Source: an uncultured Synechococcus sp.
Lineage (GTDB): Bacteria; Cyanobacteriota; Cyanobacteriia; PCC-6307; Cyanobiaceae
Reading direction: 5' to 3'
DNA: 16,037 nucleotides
NCBI GenBank assembly: GCA_913050105.1
Contig: CAJWZN010000018.1
Span: 1-16,037 of the forward strand
Under the pieces are notes generated by a model. That model worked only from the letters and a program-made list of their open reading frames with translations. It was not told the DNA's origin and ran no database searches. Position numbers and translations under genes: made by a program. Each line of letters begins with the position of its first letter. The stretch's first letter is position 1. Of this stretch, positions 6,717 through 14,010 are shown piece after piece.

Positions 6717-7679
6717 ATGAGCACCCCCTTGAACCTGTCGGTGGTGGTGCCCCTGTTCAACGAGGCGGAAAGCGTGCCTCATCTGGTGGATCAGCTGCTC
6801 GAAGCCCTGCGCCCCAGCGGCGAGCACTTCGAGCTCGTACTGGTGAATGACGGCTCCAGCGACGGTACGGCCGCTGAACTCGAACGGCTCAGCAGTGAAG
6901 TTCCCGAACTAGTGGCTGTGCTGCTGCGCAAAAACTACGGCCAGACCGCCGCTATGGCCGCAGGATTCGATGTGGCGCAGGGAGAAGTGATTGTGAGCCT
7001 GGATGGAGACCTTCAGAACGACCCAGCCGATATTCCAATGCTGTTGAGCAAGCTGAGGGAGGGATACGACCTGGTGAGCGGCTGGCGGCATCAGCGCCAG
7101 GACGCCGCTCTGCAGCGGAAACTGCCCTCGCGCATTGCCAATCGGCTGATTGGACGGGTGACGGGCGTGCGCCTGCATGACTACGGCTGCTCACTGAAGG
7201 CCTACCGCCGTGAAGTCCTGGCGGACATGCGTCTCTATGGGGAGCTGCACCGTTTTCTCCCCGCGCTGGCGTTCATCGAAGGGGCCCACATCACCGAAGT
7301 GAAGGTGAATCACCGGGCCCGCCAGTTCGGCAGCAGCAAATACGGCATCGACCGCACCTTCCGGGTGCTGATGGACCTCCTGACGGTGTGGTTCATGAAG
7401 CGATTCCTGACCCGGCCGATGTACGTCTTCGGCTTCGGAGGATTGCTTGCCATCGCTGGAAGTGCAGTTACCAGCAGCTATCTGCTGATGGTGAAACTGA
7501 TGGGTGGTGACATCGGCAACCGGCCGTTGCTGACGCTCGCGGTGGTTCTTGCACTGGCCGGCATCCAGCTGTTCTGCTTTGGGTTGTTAGGCGAACTCCT
7601 GATCCGTACGTATCACGAAAGCCAGGGGCGCCCCATCTACCGCATACGCGCCACATTGCGGGGTGGTCGCGTGGACTGA
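6717..7679 (+). CDS. GT2 glycosyltransferase, polyprenyl-phosphate sugar type with two C-terminal membrane helices
   Basis: The 320-residue product resembles the DPM1/GtrB/ArnC group, which moves a sugar from a nucleotide donor to polyprenyl phosphate at the inner face of the membrane. The GT-A domain shows VVPLFNEAES (10-19), VNDGSSDGT (43-51), the metal-binding DGD (96-98) in VSLDGDLQND, and LHDYGCSLKAYRR (153-164). RARQFGSSKYG (200-210) is the segment before the membrane part that is typical of this group. Two hydrophobic segments, about 234-257 and 270-297, are predicted membrane helices. Which sugar is transferred cannot be read here. The gene starts 47 bases after the NlpC/P60 stop and could be co-transcribed with it. 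Its last 43 bases overlap the convergent HEAT-like gene. Confidence 0.92.
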   Translation: MSTPLNLSVVVPLFNEAESVPHLVDQLLEALRPSGEHFELVLVNDGSSDGTAAELERLSSEVPELVAVLLRKNYGQTAAMAAGFDVAQGEVIVSLDGDLQNDPADIPMLLSKLREGYDLVSGWRHQRQDAALQRKLPSRIANRLIGRVTGVRLHDYGCSLKAYRREVLADMRLYGELHRFLPALAFIEGAHITEVKVNHRARQFGSSKYGIDRTFRVLMDLLTVWFMKRFLTRPMYVFGFGGLLAIAGSAVTSSYLLMVKLMGGDIGNRPLLTLAVVLALAGIQLFCFGLLGELLIRTYHESQGRPIYRIRATLRGGRVD

Positions 7680-8101
7680 TTGCCCTGCTGCCGAGTCGCG
7701 CCACGGAAGGGTTCGATCGCGTGTGCTGCTGCTTGAACAACCCTGCAGTCGCTGTCACGCAGAGCCCGACGCAGCAGTGGCAGAACCGAACGATGCCCCC
7801 AGAGAGCGGCTTCATGAACCGCTCGCAGGCGTTGATCAGGTCCATCCGCCATGGCTTGGCGAAGCCGATGCTGGAGCAGGAGGCGTTCCTGCTCCGTGCG
7901 AGGCGAAGCCCAACCAGCAAGAGAATCCGGCTCGACGCGATCCGCATCTGATGGCTCCAGAACCCGCTCGAGTTGAGCGCGATTGAGCTGAGCAATGCCG
8001 CTGGTATCGGCGTTGCTCAGGAAGGGTTTGAGCTGCTTACGGCGCAACCAGAACACCAGAGCCAGGACAGCGGCAGCACCGGGGAGGAGAACGTTCTGCA
8101 T
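7637..8101 (-). CDS. Conserved hypothetical protein, N-terminal membrane anchor and HEAT-like helices
   Basis: I do not recognise a named family. The 154-residue product begins with a hydrophobic stretch (residues 4-18, LLPGAAAVLALVFWL) followed by RRK, a likely N-terminal anchor with the rest in the cytoplasm. Residues 69-132 look like two HEAT-type helical pairs (RLRAVHEAALWGHRSVLPLL then RRALRDSDCRVVQAAAHAI), similar in pattern to phycobilisome-lyase-type or other scaffold repeats. It is too short to assign a lyase. The tail after about 133 is polar, basic and low in structure, and it is the part that overlaps the glycosyltransferase end. The reading is supported by the coherent protein pattern and by its divergent position 90 bases from psaI. 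The start at ATG 8101 has no clear Shine-Dalgarno. Confidence 0.75.
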   Translation of the reverse strand: MQNVLLPGAAAVLALVFWLRRKQLKPFLSNADTSGIAQLNRAQLERVLEPSDADRVEPDSLAGWASPRTEQERLLLQHRLRQAMADGPDQRLRAVHEAALWGHRSVLPLLRRALRDSDCRVVQAAAHAIEPFRGATRQQGNQSTRPPRNVARMR

Positions 8102-8191
8102 GCGGATTGAATTTTTATGTCGCCGTCAAGGGCTAAGAGAAGCCGTCTGGGCGGTCCTCCGTACAGTAATCAGGAAGCTTTTGGCCACGAC

Positions 8192-8308
8192 ATGACTGGA
8201 GATTTCGCTGCTGCCTGGCTCCCGGCAATCTTCGTGCCGATCACGGGGATCGTTTTCCCCGCTGTGTTCATCGTGCTCACCGGACGTGTGATAACCGCCT
8301 CCGAGTGA
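8192..8308 (+). CDS. psaI: Photosystem I reaction centre subunit VIII
   Basis: PsaI is a one-helix thylakoid protein next to PsaL, where it helps hold the trimer-forming region of photosystem I. The ATG at 8192 gives 38 residues, the normal size. They start MTGDFAAAWLPAIFVPI, with a single hydrophobic segment from about residue 9 to 30 that contains the LPxIFxP pattern of the family, then a short polar end. A longer frame from 8117 would add 25 basic residues unlike any PsaI and is rejected. It lies 42 bases upstream of psaL, the usual psaI-psaL arrangement, and the two should share a transcript. No good promoter boxes or high-light (HLR1-like) repeats could be seen in the 90 bases upstream. 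Confidence 0.9.
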   Translation: MTGDFAAAWLPAIFVPITGIVFPAVFIVLTGRVITASE

Positions 8309-8350
8309 TCGCGGTTTGCGGAACGTCCAACCCCTCAGCCCTCGTTTCCA

Positions 8351-8842
8351 ATGACTGTCACCCCCGTTTCTGACCCCTGCGTCGGCAATCTCGCCACCCC
8401 GGTCAACAGCGGTTATTTCATCAAGGCTCTGATCAGCAATCTGCCCTTCTACAGGCCAGGCATTTCACCGAATTTCCGAGGTCTGGAAACGGGGGCTGCC
8501 TTCGGCTACCTGCTGTACGGGCCTTTCACCATCTGCGGCCCGTTGCGCGCAACCGAGTACCAGCAGACAGCTGGACTGCTTGCTGCCATCGGTGCCGTTC
8601 ACATCCTGAGCCTGTTGTTCCTGCTGTACAACCAGCCTGGGAAACAACCCCATATCCCTCCCGCTGACGCCACAGTCGAGCTTCCCCCTTCGGACCTTTT
8701 CACCAGAACCGGTTGGTCCGACTTCACCAGTGGTTTCTGGTTGGGAGGTTGCGGTGGCGCCGTATTCGCCTGGTTCCTCTGCAACACAGTTCACGTTCAA
8801 GATCTTTTCAAGATCGCTGCCGGTGTCTGGAGCGTCGCCTGA
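8351..8842 (+). CDS. psaL: Photosystem I reaction centre subunit XI
   Basis: PsaL binds chlorophyll at the edge of photosystem I and forms the centre of the trimer in cyanobacterial thylakoids. The 163-residue product has the family layout. An N-terminal stroma-side region (residues 10-40, VGNLATPVNSGYF and LPFYRPGISP) leads into the RGLETGAAFGYLLYGPF stretch (43-59). Hydrophobic helices follow at about 72-94 and 127-146. E46 of RGLE is present. The His usually found in the following GMAHGY-type stretch is replaced by Phe51 here. The ATG at 8351 follows psaI by 42 bases, and a strong terminator ends the unit 31 bases after the stop. Confidence 0.97.
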   Translation: MTVTPVSDPCVGNLATPVNSGYFIKALISNLPFYRPGISPNFRGLETGAAFGYLLYGPFTICGPLRATEYQQTAGLLAAIGAVHILSLLFLLYNQPGKQPHIPPADATVELPPSDLFTRTGWSDFTSGFWLGGCGGAVFAWFLCNTVHVQDLFKIAAGVWSVA

Positions 8843-8853
8843 CATCTCCCGTT

Positions 8854-8866
8854 AAAGGAGGAAATG
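8854..8866 (+). promoter_or_regulatory. Full-strength Shine-Dalgarno followed by ATG after psaL
   Basis: AAAGGAGG at 8854-8861 matches eight bases of the anti-Shine-Dalgarno complement. It is followed after only two bases by ATG at 8864. This is the strongest such site noticed in the window, yet it precedes no known gene. The two-base spacing is shorter than normal. The frame it opens runs to a TGA at 9005-9007 (47 codons, beginning MPDTPRAWDPRRG) and crosses the psaL terminator. Confidence 0.4.
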
Positions 8867-8873
8867 CCTGACA

Positions 8874-8908
8874 CCCCTCGAGCGTGGGATCCACGCCGAG
8901 GGGTTTTT
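8874..8908 (+). terminator. Intrinsic terminator of psaI-psaL
   Basis: CCCCTCG (8874-8880) pairs with CGAGGGG (8897-8903), and inside it GCGTGG (8882-8887) pairs with CCACGC (8891-8896) around a GAT loop. Only A8881 is bulged. The 13-base-pair stem is followed directly by TTTTT (8904-8908). It lies 31 bases after the psaL stop and only 35 bases before the RND start. Confidence 0.92.
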
Positions 8909-8943
8909 CACTGGCAGGATTCTCTTATCTCTGAATCGCCCCG

Positions 8944-11900
8944 GTGCGGTCGATCTCCCAGCCGTTTCTGCGGCGGCCGGTTTTCACCATCGTCTGCAGC
9001 CTGCTGATCCTGCTGGGGGGCTTAGTGGCCCTCACTGGATTGGGACTGGAAGACCTCCCCCCGTTGGCCCCGACGCGAATCAGCGTGAGCGCCAGATTTC
9101 CTGCCGCATCTCCCGAGGTGGTGGAACAGAGCGTCACTGCTGTGCTCGAACAGCAGCTCACCGGCCTCGAGGGACTGGACAGCATCAGCTCCAGCAGCCG
9201 CCAGGGTGGCGCCAGCCTCAGCCTCCGCTTCAGCAGTGGTGACCCCGAACTGAATGCGATCAAGGTCCAGAACGAGGTGAACCTGGCCGCCCGCCGATTG
9301 CCCCAAACCGTCAGTCGTGAAGGACTGCGGGTACGCCGCTCATCCAACGATCTGCTGATGATCCTGGGCTTCAGCCACCCGCCGGGTCAATATGAATCCA
9401 CATTTCTGAGCGGCTGGCTGGGGGAGACCGTCCGCGACTCTTTGCTGTCCATCCCTGGTGTTGGAGATGTTCAGGTGTTCGGCAGCAGCGAGCTCTCCTT
9501 TCGCGTATGGCTGGATCCGAACCTTCTGGAGCAGGTGAATCTCACCAGCTCAGATGTCAGTAGGGCCCTGGGAGAGCAGAACGTTCTCGCCGCCATCGGC
9601 AGCCTTGGCGCAGCCCCAGCCGACAGCACGCAGCTGATCAGCCTCCCGGTGGAAGCTGAAGGTCGGCTTCGAAGTCGTGGTGAATTGGAGAACCTGGTGC
9701 TGCGACAACTGGATAACGGCGGCCTGCTGCGGTTGAAGGATGTTGGACGTGTGGACCTGGGGCAGCGCAGCTATGGCAGCCAGGCCATGAATCTTGATGG
9801 TGAGCGATCCGTTGCAGTCGGGTTGTACCAACGCGATGGTGCCAATGCCCTGCAGGTGAGCCAAAGCGTTCAACAGGAACTGAAGCGTCTCGAGCGGAGC
9901 TTTCCTCCAGGCATCGAGGTATCGATGATCGTCGACGCTGCCGACACCGTTGAAGACAACCTCCAGCGCACTGCCACAACACTGCGTGATGCCGTCTTGC
10001 TGGTCCTGGGAGTGTTGGTGCTGGTCCTCGGACGCTGGCGTTTGGCGATGATCCCTGGCATCGCCGTGCCAGTCGCCCTGATCGGAAGCCTCACGCTGGT
10101 GCGGCTGAGCGGCAGCAATCTCAACAGCTTGATCCTGTTTGGCCTGGTGCTCGCCACAGGGATCGTCGTCGATGACGCGATCGTGGTGACTGAAGACATC
10201 GCCGGGCGAATTGAGCGGGGAGCCGATGCCCAGCAAGCGGCAGACGATGCCATGGAGGAACTGGCAAGCCCCGTGGTGGCCACCTCGTTGGTGCTCGCGG
10301 CAGTGTTCATTCCAGTGCTGCTGATTCCTGGCTCGATCGGAAGGCTCTACCAACCAATTGCCCTCGCCATCGGCGGCGCCATCCTGTTTTCCACCTTGAA
10401 TGCGCTGTCATTCACGCCCATGGCCTGCGCCAGGGTGCTGGGACCAAAAAACGGTCGTCTGCCAGGCCCACTGCACCGAATCAGCACGCAACTGCAGTTG
10501 GCAATGCAGACCCTGCAGAGGCGTTACCACCAGATGCTCAAGCAATGGTTGCGGCGAGGCTCCCTGGTCGCCGGCCTTCTGATCACAGGGCTGCTGATCA
10601 CTGCCACTGGCCTGGCGGTGATGCCAACGTCCTTTATTCCGAATGAGGACCAAGGGCAAATCCGTGGTTACTTCACCCTTCCGCAAGGCGCCAGTCTCGA
10701 GCGCAGCGTTGCGGTGATGGACAGCATCCGCCAGGTGGTGGCGAAAGAACCACTGGTCCGCACCGGCAACTTTTATGCCGGCAACTCCTTCGGCCAGAGC
10801 GGCGAAGACCGTGGATCGTTTTATCTGAGGCTCCAACCACTGCAGCAGCGACCTCGCAGGGATCAAAGCAGCGAAGCGGTGAAGCGCCGTCTGGCAAAGG
10901 AACTCGGCAACCAAATCGACACAGCCCAGGTGGTGGTCACCACGCCACCAACGGTGCGCGGGTTCAGCAGTGAAGCCGGGTTGCAGCTGGAACTGATGGA
11001 CCGCAGCAGCGGACGCCTGAGCCTGCCGGAGTTTGAGGCGTTGGCTCGACGGTTCATCCGCGTGGCCGAGGCAAGCGATCGATTCGAGCGAGTGAGCACA
11101 CGATTCAATGCCAGCGCACCCCGTTGGCAGTTGAAGTTGGACCGTGACCAGATGGCTGCTCTGGATCTGGATGTGGGTGCCACGCTGCGGGATATCGGTA
11201 CAGCAATTGGTGGCCGCTACATCGACGACACCTTCGAGGGGGGACAGATCCGAAGCATCGTTGTGCAGCTTGACGGTCAGGGTCGAAGTCAGCCGACCGA
11301 TCTCTCAGGACTGATGGTCCGCAATCGCCAGGGAGAGCTGCTCTCAGTGAACAACTTCGCCAGCCTGGATCGCACGGAGGGTGCCAACAGCATCCGTCAC
11401 TACGGTCTCAAGCGGGCCATCAACGTGACCGCGGTGCCTGCGGCAGGAGTGAGCAGCGGAGAAGCCCTTCAACTGCTGAACCGCGCCGGCGAGCAGGTCG
11501 CTGGCCAGAACATCGGCTTGGCCTTCACTGGGCTGGCCCGTGAAGAGAGCAAAGCCGCTGGCGTCACATGGCAGCTGTTCGGCCTGGGGGTTGTGGTGGT
11601 CTACCTGCTGCTGGCCGGGCTTTATGAGAGCTTTCTCGATCCATTGATCATTCTCCTGACCGTTCCGATTGCGTTGATGGGGGCCTTGATCGGACTGAAG
11701 TTGCGCGGTTTGCCACTGGATGTGTACGGGCAGATGGGCCTGTTGGTGCTGGTGAGTCTTGCGGCTAAAAACGGCATCCTGATCGTGGAATTCGCGAATC
11801 AGCGACGGGCTGCCGGAATGAGGGTTCAGGAGGCGATTCTTGATGCTGCCGCGAACCGAATTCGTCCGATCCTGTTGACGGCTGTCACCTCATTGGCGGG

Positions 11901-12054
11901 ATTCCTGCCCCTGCTGCTGGCCAGCGGAGCCGGAGCTGCCAGTCGGATCAGTATCGGCACGGTGGTTTTCAGCGGACTGCTGGTGTCCTCTGCGTTGTCG
12001 CTCTTCGTGGTTCCACCGGTCTATGTCCTGCTCAAGCGTCAGGAATCTGGATGA
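8944..12054 (+). CDS. RND multidrug-type efflux transporter (HAE1-like inner-membrane pump)
   Basis: The 1036-residue protein is a full-length AcrB-type pump that uses the proton gradient to export hydrophobic or amphipathic compounds. It starts with GTG at 8944, because an in-frame stop at 8932-8934 rules out a longer form, and the N-terminus SISQPFLRRPVF is canonical. The proton-relay residues are intact: D410-D411 in GIVVDDAIVV and K942 in SLAAKNGILIVEF. Hydrophobic helix 1 is at about 15-35, a central helix group at about 345-500, a second start at about 540-560 and a last group from about 865. Two large periplasmic porter and docking loops lie between them. No adaptor (HlyD/AcrA-like) or TolC-like gene is in the window, so the partners must be elsewhere. 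No good promoter is visible in the 35 bases after the psaL terminator. Confidence 0.95.
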   Translation: MRSISQPFLRRPVFTIVCSLLILLGGLVALTGLGLEDLPPLAPTRISVSARFPAASPEVVEQSVTAVLEQQLTGLEGLDSISSSSRQGGASLSLRFSSGDPELNAIKVQNEVNLAARRLPQTVSREGLRVRRSSNDLLMILGFSHPPGQYESTFLSGWLGETVRDSLLSIPGVGDVQVFGSSELSFRVWLDPNLLEQVNLTSSDVSRALGEQNVLAAIGSLGAAPADSTQLISLPVEAEGRLRSRGELENLVLRQLDNGGLLRLKDVGRVDLGQRSYGSQAMNLDGERSVAVGLYQRDGANALQVSQSVQQELKRLERSFPPGIEVSMIVDAADTVEDNLQRTATTLRDAVLLVLGVLVLVLGRWRLAMIPGIAVPVALIGSLTLVRLSGSNLNSLILFGLVLATGIVVDDAIVVTEDIAGRIERGADAQQAADDAMEELASPVVATSLVLAAVFIPVLLIPGSIGRLYQPIALAIGGAILFSTLNALSFTPMACARVLGPKNGRLPGPLHRISTQLQLAMQTLQRRYHQMLKQWLRRGSLVAGLLITGLLITATGLAVMPTSFIPNEDQGQIRGYFTLPQGASLERSVAVMDSIRQVVAKEPLVRTGNFYAGNSFGQSGEDRGSFYLRLQPLQQRPRRDQSSEAVKRRLAKELGNQIDTAQVVVTTPPTVRGFSSEAGLQLELMDRSSGRLSLPEFEALARRFIRVAEASDRFERVSTRFNASAPRWQLKLDRDQMAALDLDVGATLRDIGTAIGGRYIDDTFEGGQIRSIVVQLDGQGRSQPTDLSGLMVRNRQGELLSVNNFASLDRTEGANSIRHYGLKRAINVTAVPAAGVSSGEALQLLNRAGEQVAGQNIGLAFTGLAREESKAAGVTWQLFGLGVVVVYLLLAGLYESFLDPLIILLTVPIALMGALIGLKLRGLPLDVYGQMGLLVLVSLAAKNGILIVEFANQRRAAGMRVQEAILDAAANRIRPILLTAVTSLAGFLPLLLASGAGAASRISIGTVVFSGLLVSSALSLFVVPPVYVLLKRQESG

Positions 12055-12055
12055 G

Positions 12056-12080
12056 CCTGCTGGTCGCAAGAGTCAGCAGG
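12056..12080 (+). other. Hairpin directly after the RND stop codon
   Basis: CCTGCTG (12056-12062) pairs perfectly with CAGCAGG (12074-12080) around an 11-base loop. No T-run follows, so it is not a normal intrinsic terminator. It may protect the transcript 3' end or be chance. The remaining gap to the cupin gene (to 12168) holds a smaller GCGTC/GACGC stem around a GCT loop near 12138-12150 and no convincing promoter. Confidence 0.35.
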
Positions 12081-12168
12081 AACGGCACCAACAGTCGCAA
12101 CTGCTTCAGGAGCTCGCACATTAAGGTTCACCGATAAAGCGTCGCTGACGCGGTGTCTTGGAAGCGAG

Positions 12169-13128
12169 ATGACAGTGACCAGGCAGGCGGGAACTCCCAC
12201 TAGTTCCCAGGCCCAGTTCTTCGACTACAGCTCGGCTGCCAACCCTCTGCAGAAGGGGTTGATCAGCAGAATCCCCTATCGCTGTTTTCCGGCCAGCTTC
12301 TTCGATCAGGCAGGCACAGAACTCAAGCCACTTGATCTGAGCGAGGAACTTGAGTGCGAGGGGCCTGCCACAGGACCCTCTCTATGTGGCAACTTCATCC
12401 GACTGGATGGAGACTCGCTGCGGACCAGTGCCGATGCCACCAGCCAGCTGTTCTTCGTCGCGCGAGGCGAAGGCAGGAGCCAAGCCTGCGGGCAGACCTT
12501 CCACTGGACGGCCGGCGACACCTTCGTTCTGCCGGCAGGTGGAGAAGCGATTCACAGCAGTGATTCAACTGCAGGTTTGTACTGGGTGCATGACGCACCT
12601 CTGTTGAGATACCTCGGCGTCAGCACCGTGAAACCGATCTTTGAGCCTTGCTTCTACAGCCACCGTGACGCTCGCGCTGAACTGGATGCCATCGCTCGAA
12701 ATCCCCGGGGGGCGAATGCCAACCGTGTGAGTGTGCTGCTCGGAAACAATGCATTCCCGCAAACGCGAACTGTGACGCACACCCTTTGGGCGATGCTCGG
12801 CATTCTTCCGTCGGGGCAGGTGCAACGCCCGCATCGACACCAGTCGATCGCCCTGGATTTCGCCGTGGCCTGCAAACCTGGCTGCTACACGCTGATCGGG
12901 ACGGAGCTTGATGACGACGGAATGATTTGCAATGGGCACCGGGAGAACTGGGTTGCCGGAGCCGCCTTCGTGACCCCACCTGGGTATTGGCACTCCCACC
13001 ACAATGAATCCGGCGCAGATGCCTACGTATTGCCCATCCAGGACGCCGGTTTGCACACTTACCTGCGGACTTTGGACATCGCCTTCAGTCGGTCGGGTGG
13101 CAAGAGCCAACCTTCCAATCATCCCTGA
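12169..13128 (+). CDS. Bicupin-domain protein, gentisate 1,2-dioxygenase-like
   Basis: The 319-residue product has two cupin domains in the arrangement of gentisate or hydroxynaphthoate dioxygenases, but its reaction is unknown. The N-terminal cupin spans about residues 70-150 (TSQLFFVARGEG, HWTAGDTFVLPAGG, VHDAPLLRYLG). It lacks the HxH metal pair at the start of its first motif. The C-terminal cupin spans about 205-305 and has H222-R-H224 (QRPHRHQSIALDF) plus a His cluster 275-278 in TPPGYWHSHHNES, so it could bind iron or manganese. The linker carries CFYSHRDAR (161-169). The ATG at 12169 is preceded by a weak GGAAGCGAG stretch. It follows the RND gene on the same strand after 114 bases and is 12 bases from the convergent DUF3598-like gene. 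Confidence 0.85.
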   Translation: MTVTRQAGTPTSSQAQFFDYSSAANPLQKGLISRIPYRCFPASFFDQAGTELKPLDLSEELECEGPATGPSLCGNFIRLDGDSLRTSADATSQLFFVARGEGRSQACGQTFHWTAGDTFVLPAGGEAIHSSDSTAGLYWVHDAPLLRYLGVSTVKPIFEPCFYSHRDARAELDAIARNPRGANANRVSVLLGNNAFPQTRTVTHTLWAMLGILPSGQVQRPHRHQSIALDFAVACKPGCYTLIGTELDDDGMICNGHRENWVAGAAFVTPPGYWHSHHNESGADAYVLPIQDAGLHTYLRTLDIAFSRSGGKSQPSNHP

Positions 13129-13140
13129 ATGCATCTGGAC

Positions 13141-13908
13141 TCATGCTCGCGTCAAGAGTTGATGGTCAGCGCCAACCCAGCTGCCATGCAAGTCGTAACG
13201 CCGAACAATTCTTTCAATTCGATCGGGACCGGCACACCACCAAGCCTCAATGTCCACTCCTTTCTGATCGCCCAGAGTCTTGGGCGCTCGAATGGCCCCA
13301 CCATCGGGAAGAGCGATCAGGCCATCAAGATCCTCCGCTTCCACTGTCATGCCACGACGGATGACGTTGGAATGGTCCTCACCATGTCCTGAGATCCGAT
13401 TGGTCTCTTCCAGCAACCACTCACCCGAAAGCATTTCAGGCTCAAATGCCGGCCGCTCCTCAACATTGCAACCGGCACGAAACTCACGAATCAAAACGAT
13501 TCGATCCAAACGCCCCGACCCATCCCAGAGCAGAACGAGGCGATGACGCCTGTCTTGGAAGAGAAATCCGAATTCAGCAAATGGACGCGACCAGACCTGT
13601 GGGACAGGCGCAATGAAGAGCGACCCTCGGCAAAAACTCCCTGTCGGAAAGAAACAGAGTTCAGGTTGAAGGCTGCTGAAGTGTTGGCCGATCCGCTTGA
13701 CCGGATCACCCGATTGCGAAGCAATGCTGACTGAGTCCTGCTTGGGCCAGAAGAGCAGCGCCAGTTCAATGCTCGATCCAGACGGAGCCAGAGACAACGT
13801 CAGCTCGGAGGGCTGAACATGCTGCAGCTGCAGCTGCTGATCGAACGTGGTGAAACATCCCTGCCAGACCCCGAGATTCCTCTGAAACCGGGTCCACTGA
13901 TCCGACAT
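13141..13908 (-). CDS. DUF3598-like cyanobacterial protein (probable calycin/lipocalin-type fold)
   Basis: The 255-residue product resembles the cyanobacterial DUF3598 family, of unknown function. The pattern MSDQWTRFQRNLGVWQG followed by FTTF and PSELTLSL is the typical N-terminus of these proteins. The body is a series of short beta-rich stretches with many Trp, Phe and Arg (for example VWSRPFAEFGFLFQDRRHRLVLLWDG at about 104-129), as expected for a barrel that binds a small hydrophobic ligand. The C-terminal part includes IEAWWCAGPDRIERIVRRYD. There is no signal peptide or membrane helix. The ATG at 13908 has an AAAGGGA Shine-Dalgarno six bases upstream. It is downstream of psaB on the same strand but separated by the psaB terminator, so it likely needs its own promoter or read-through. 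The N-terminal repeat QQLQLQH is encoded by a CTGCAG-rich run. Confidence 0.65.
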   Translation of the reverse strand: MSDQWTRFQRNLGVWQGCFTTFDQQLQLQHVQPSELTLSLAPSGSSIELALLFWPKQDSVSIASQSGDPVKRIGQHFSSLQPELCFFPTGSFCRGSLFIAPVPQVWSRPFAEFGFLFQDRRHRLVLLWDGSGRLDRIVLIREFRAGCNVEERPAFEPEMLSGEWLLEETNRISGHGEDHSNVIRRGMTVEAEDLDGLIALPDGGAIRAPKTLGDQKGVDIEAWWCAGPDRIERIVRRYDLHGSWVGADHQLLTRA

Positions 13909-13934
13909 GAAATCCCTTTTGTAACCCTGAGCAT

Positions 13935-13963
13935 AAAAAAACCCGTCCGGTGAACCGGACGGG
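13935..13963 (-). terminator. Intrinsic terminator of psaB (psaA-psaB transcript)
   Basis: Read on the minus strand, a perfect nine-base-pair stem CCCGTCCGG (13963-13955) / CCGGACGGG (13950-13942) with loop TTCA is followed by seven T residues (13941-13935). It lies 47 bases after the psaB stop. The plus strand has no T-run after the stem, so it acts only on minus-strand transcripts. Confidence 0.95.
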
Positions 13964-14010
13964 TAAAGACGAGGAACGACTCGTTGATCAAACAGTTGAG
14001 CTGAAAATGA

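Noticed and set aside
8117..8191. Longer N-terminal extension of psaI from 8117
   Set aside because: The 25 extra residues are basic and unlike PsaI. The ATG at 8192 gives the usual 38-residue protein.
9550..10353. 267-residue minus-strand open frame inside the RND gene
   Set aside because: It is very rich in His and Gln, as expected from reading Leu/Val-rich membrane coding antisense. The RND frame is intact with all key residues.
13818..13840. CTGCAG-rich short repeat
   Set aside because: It lies inside the DUF3598-like coding region and simply encodes an alternating Gln-Leu stretch.
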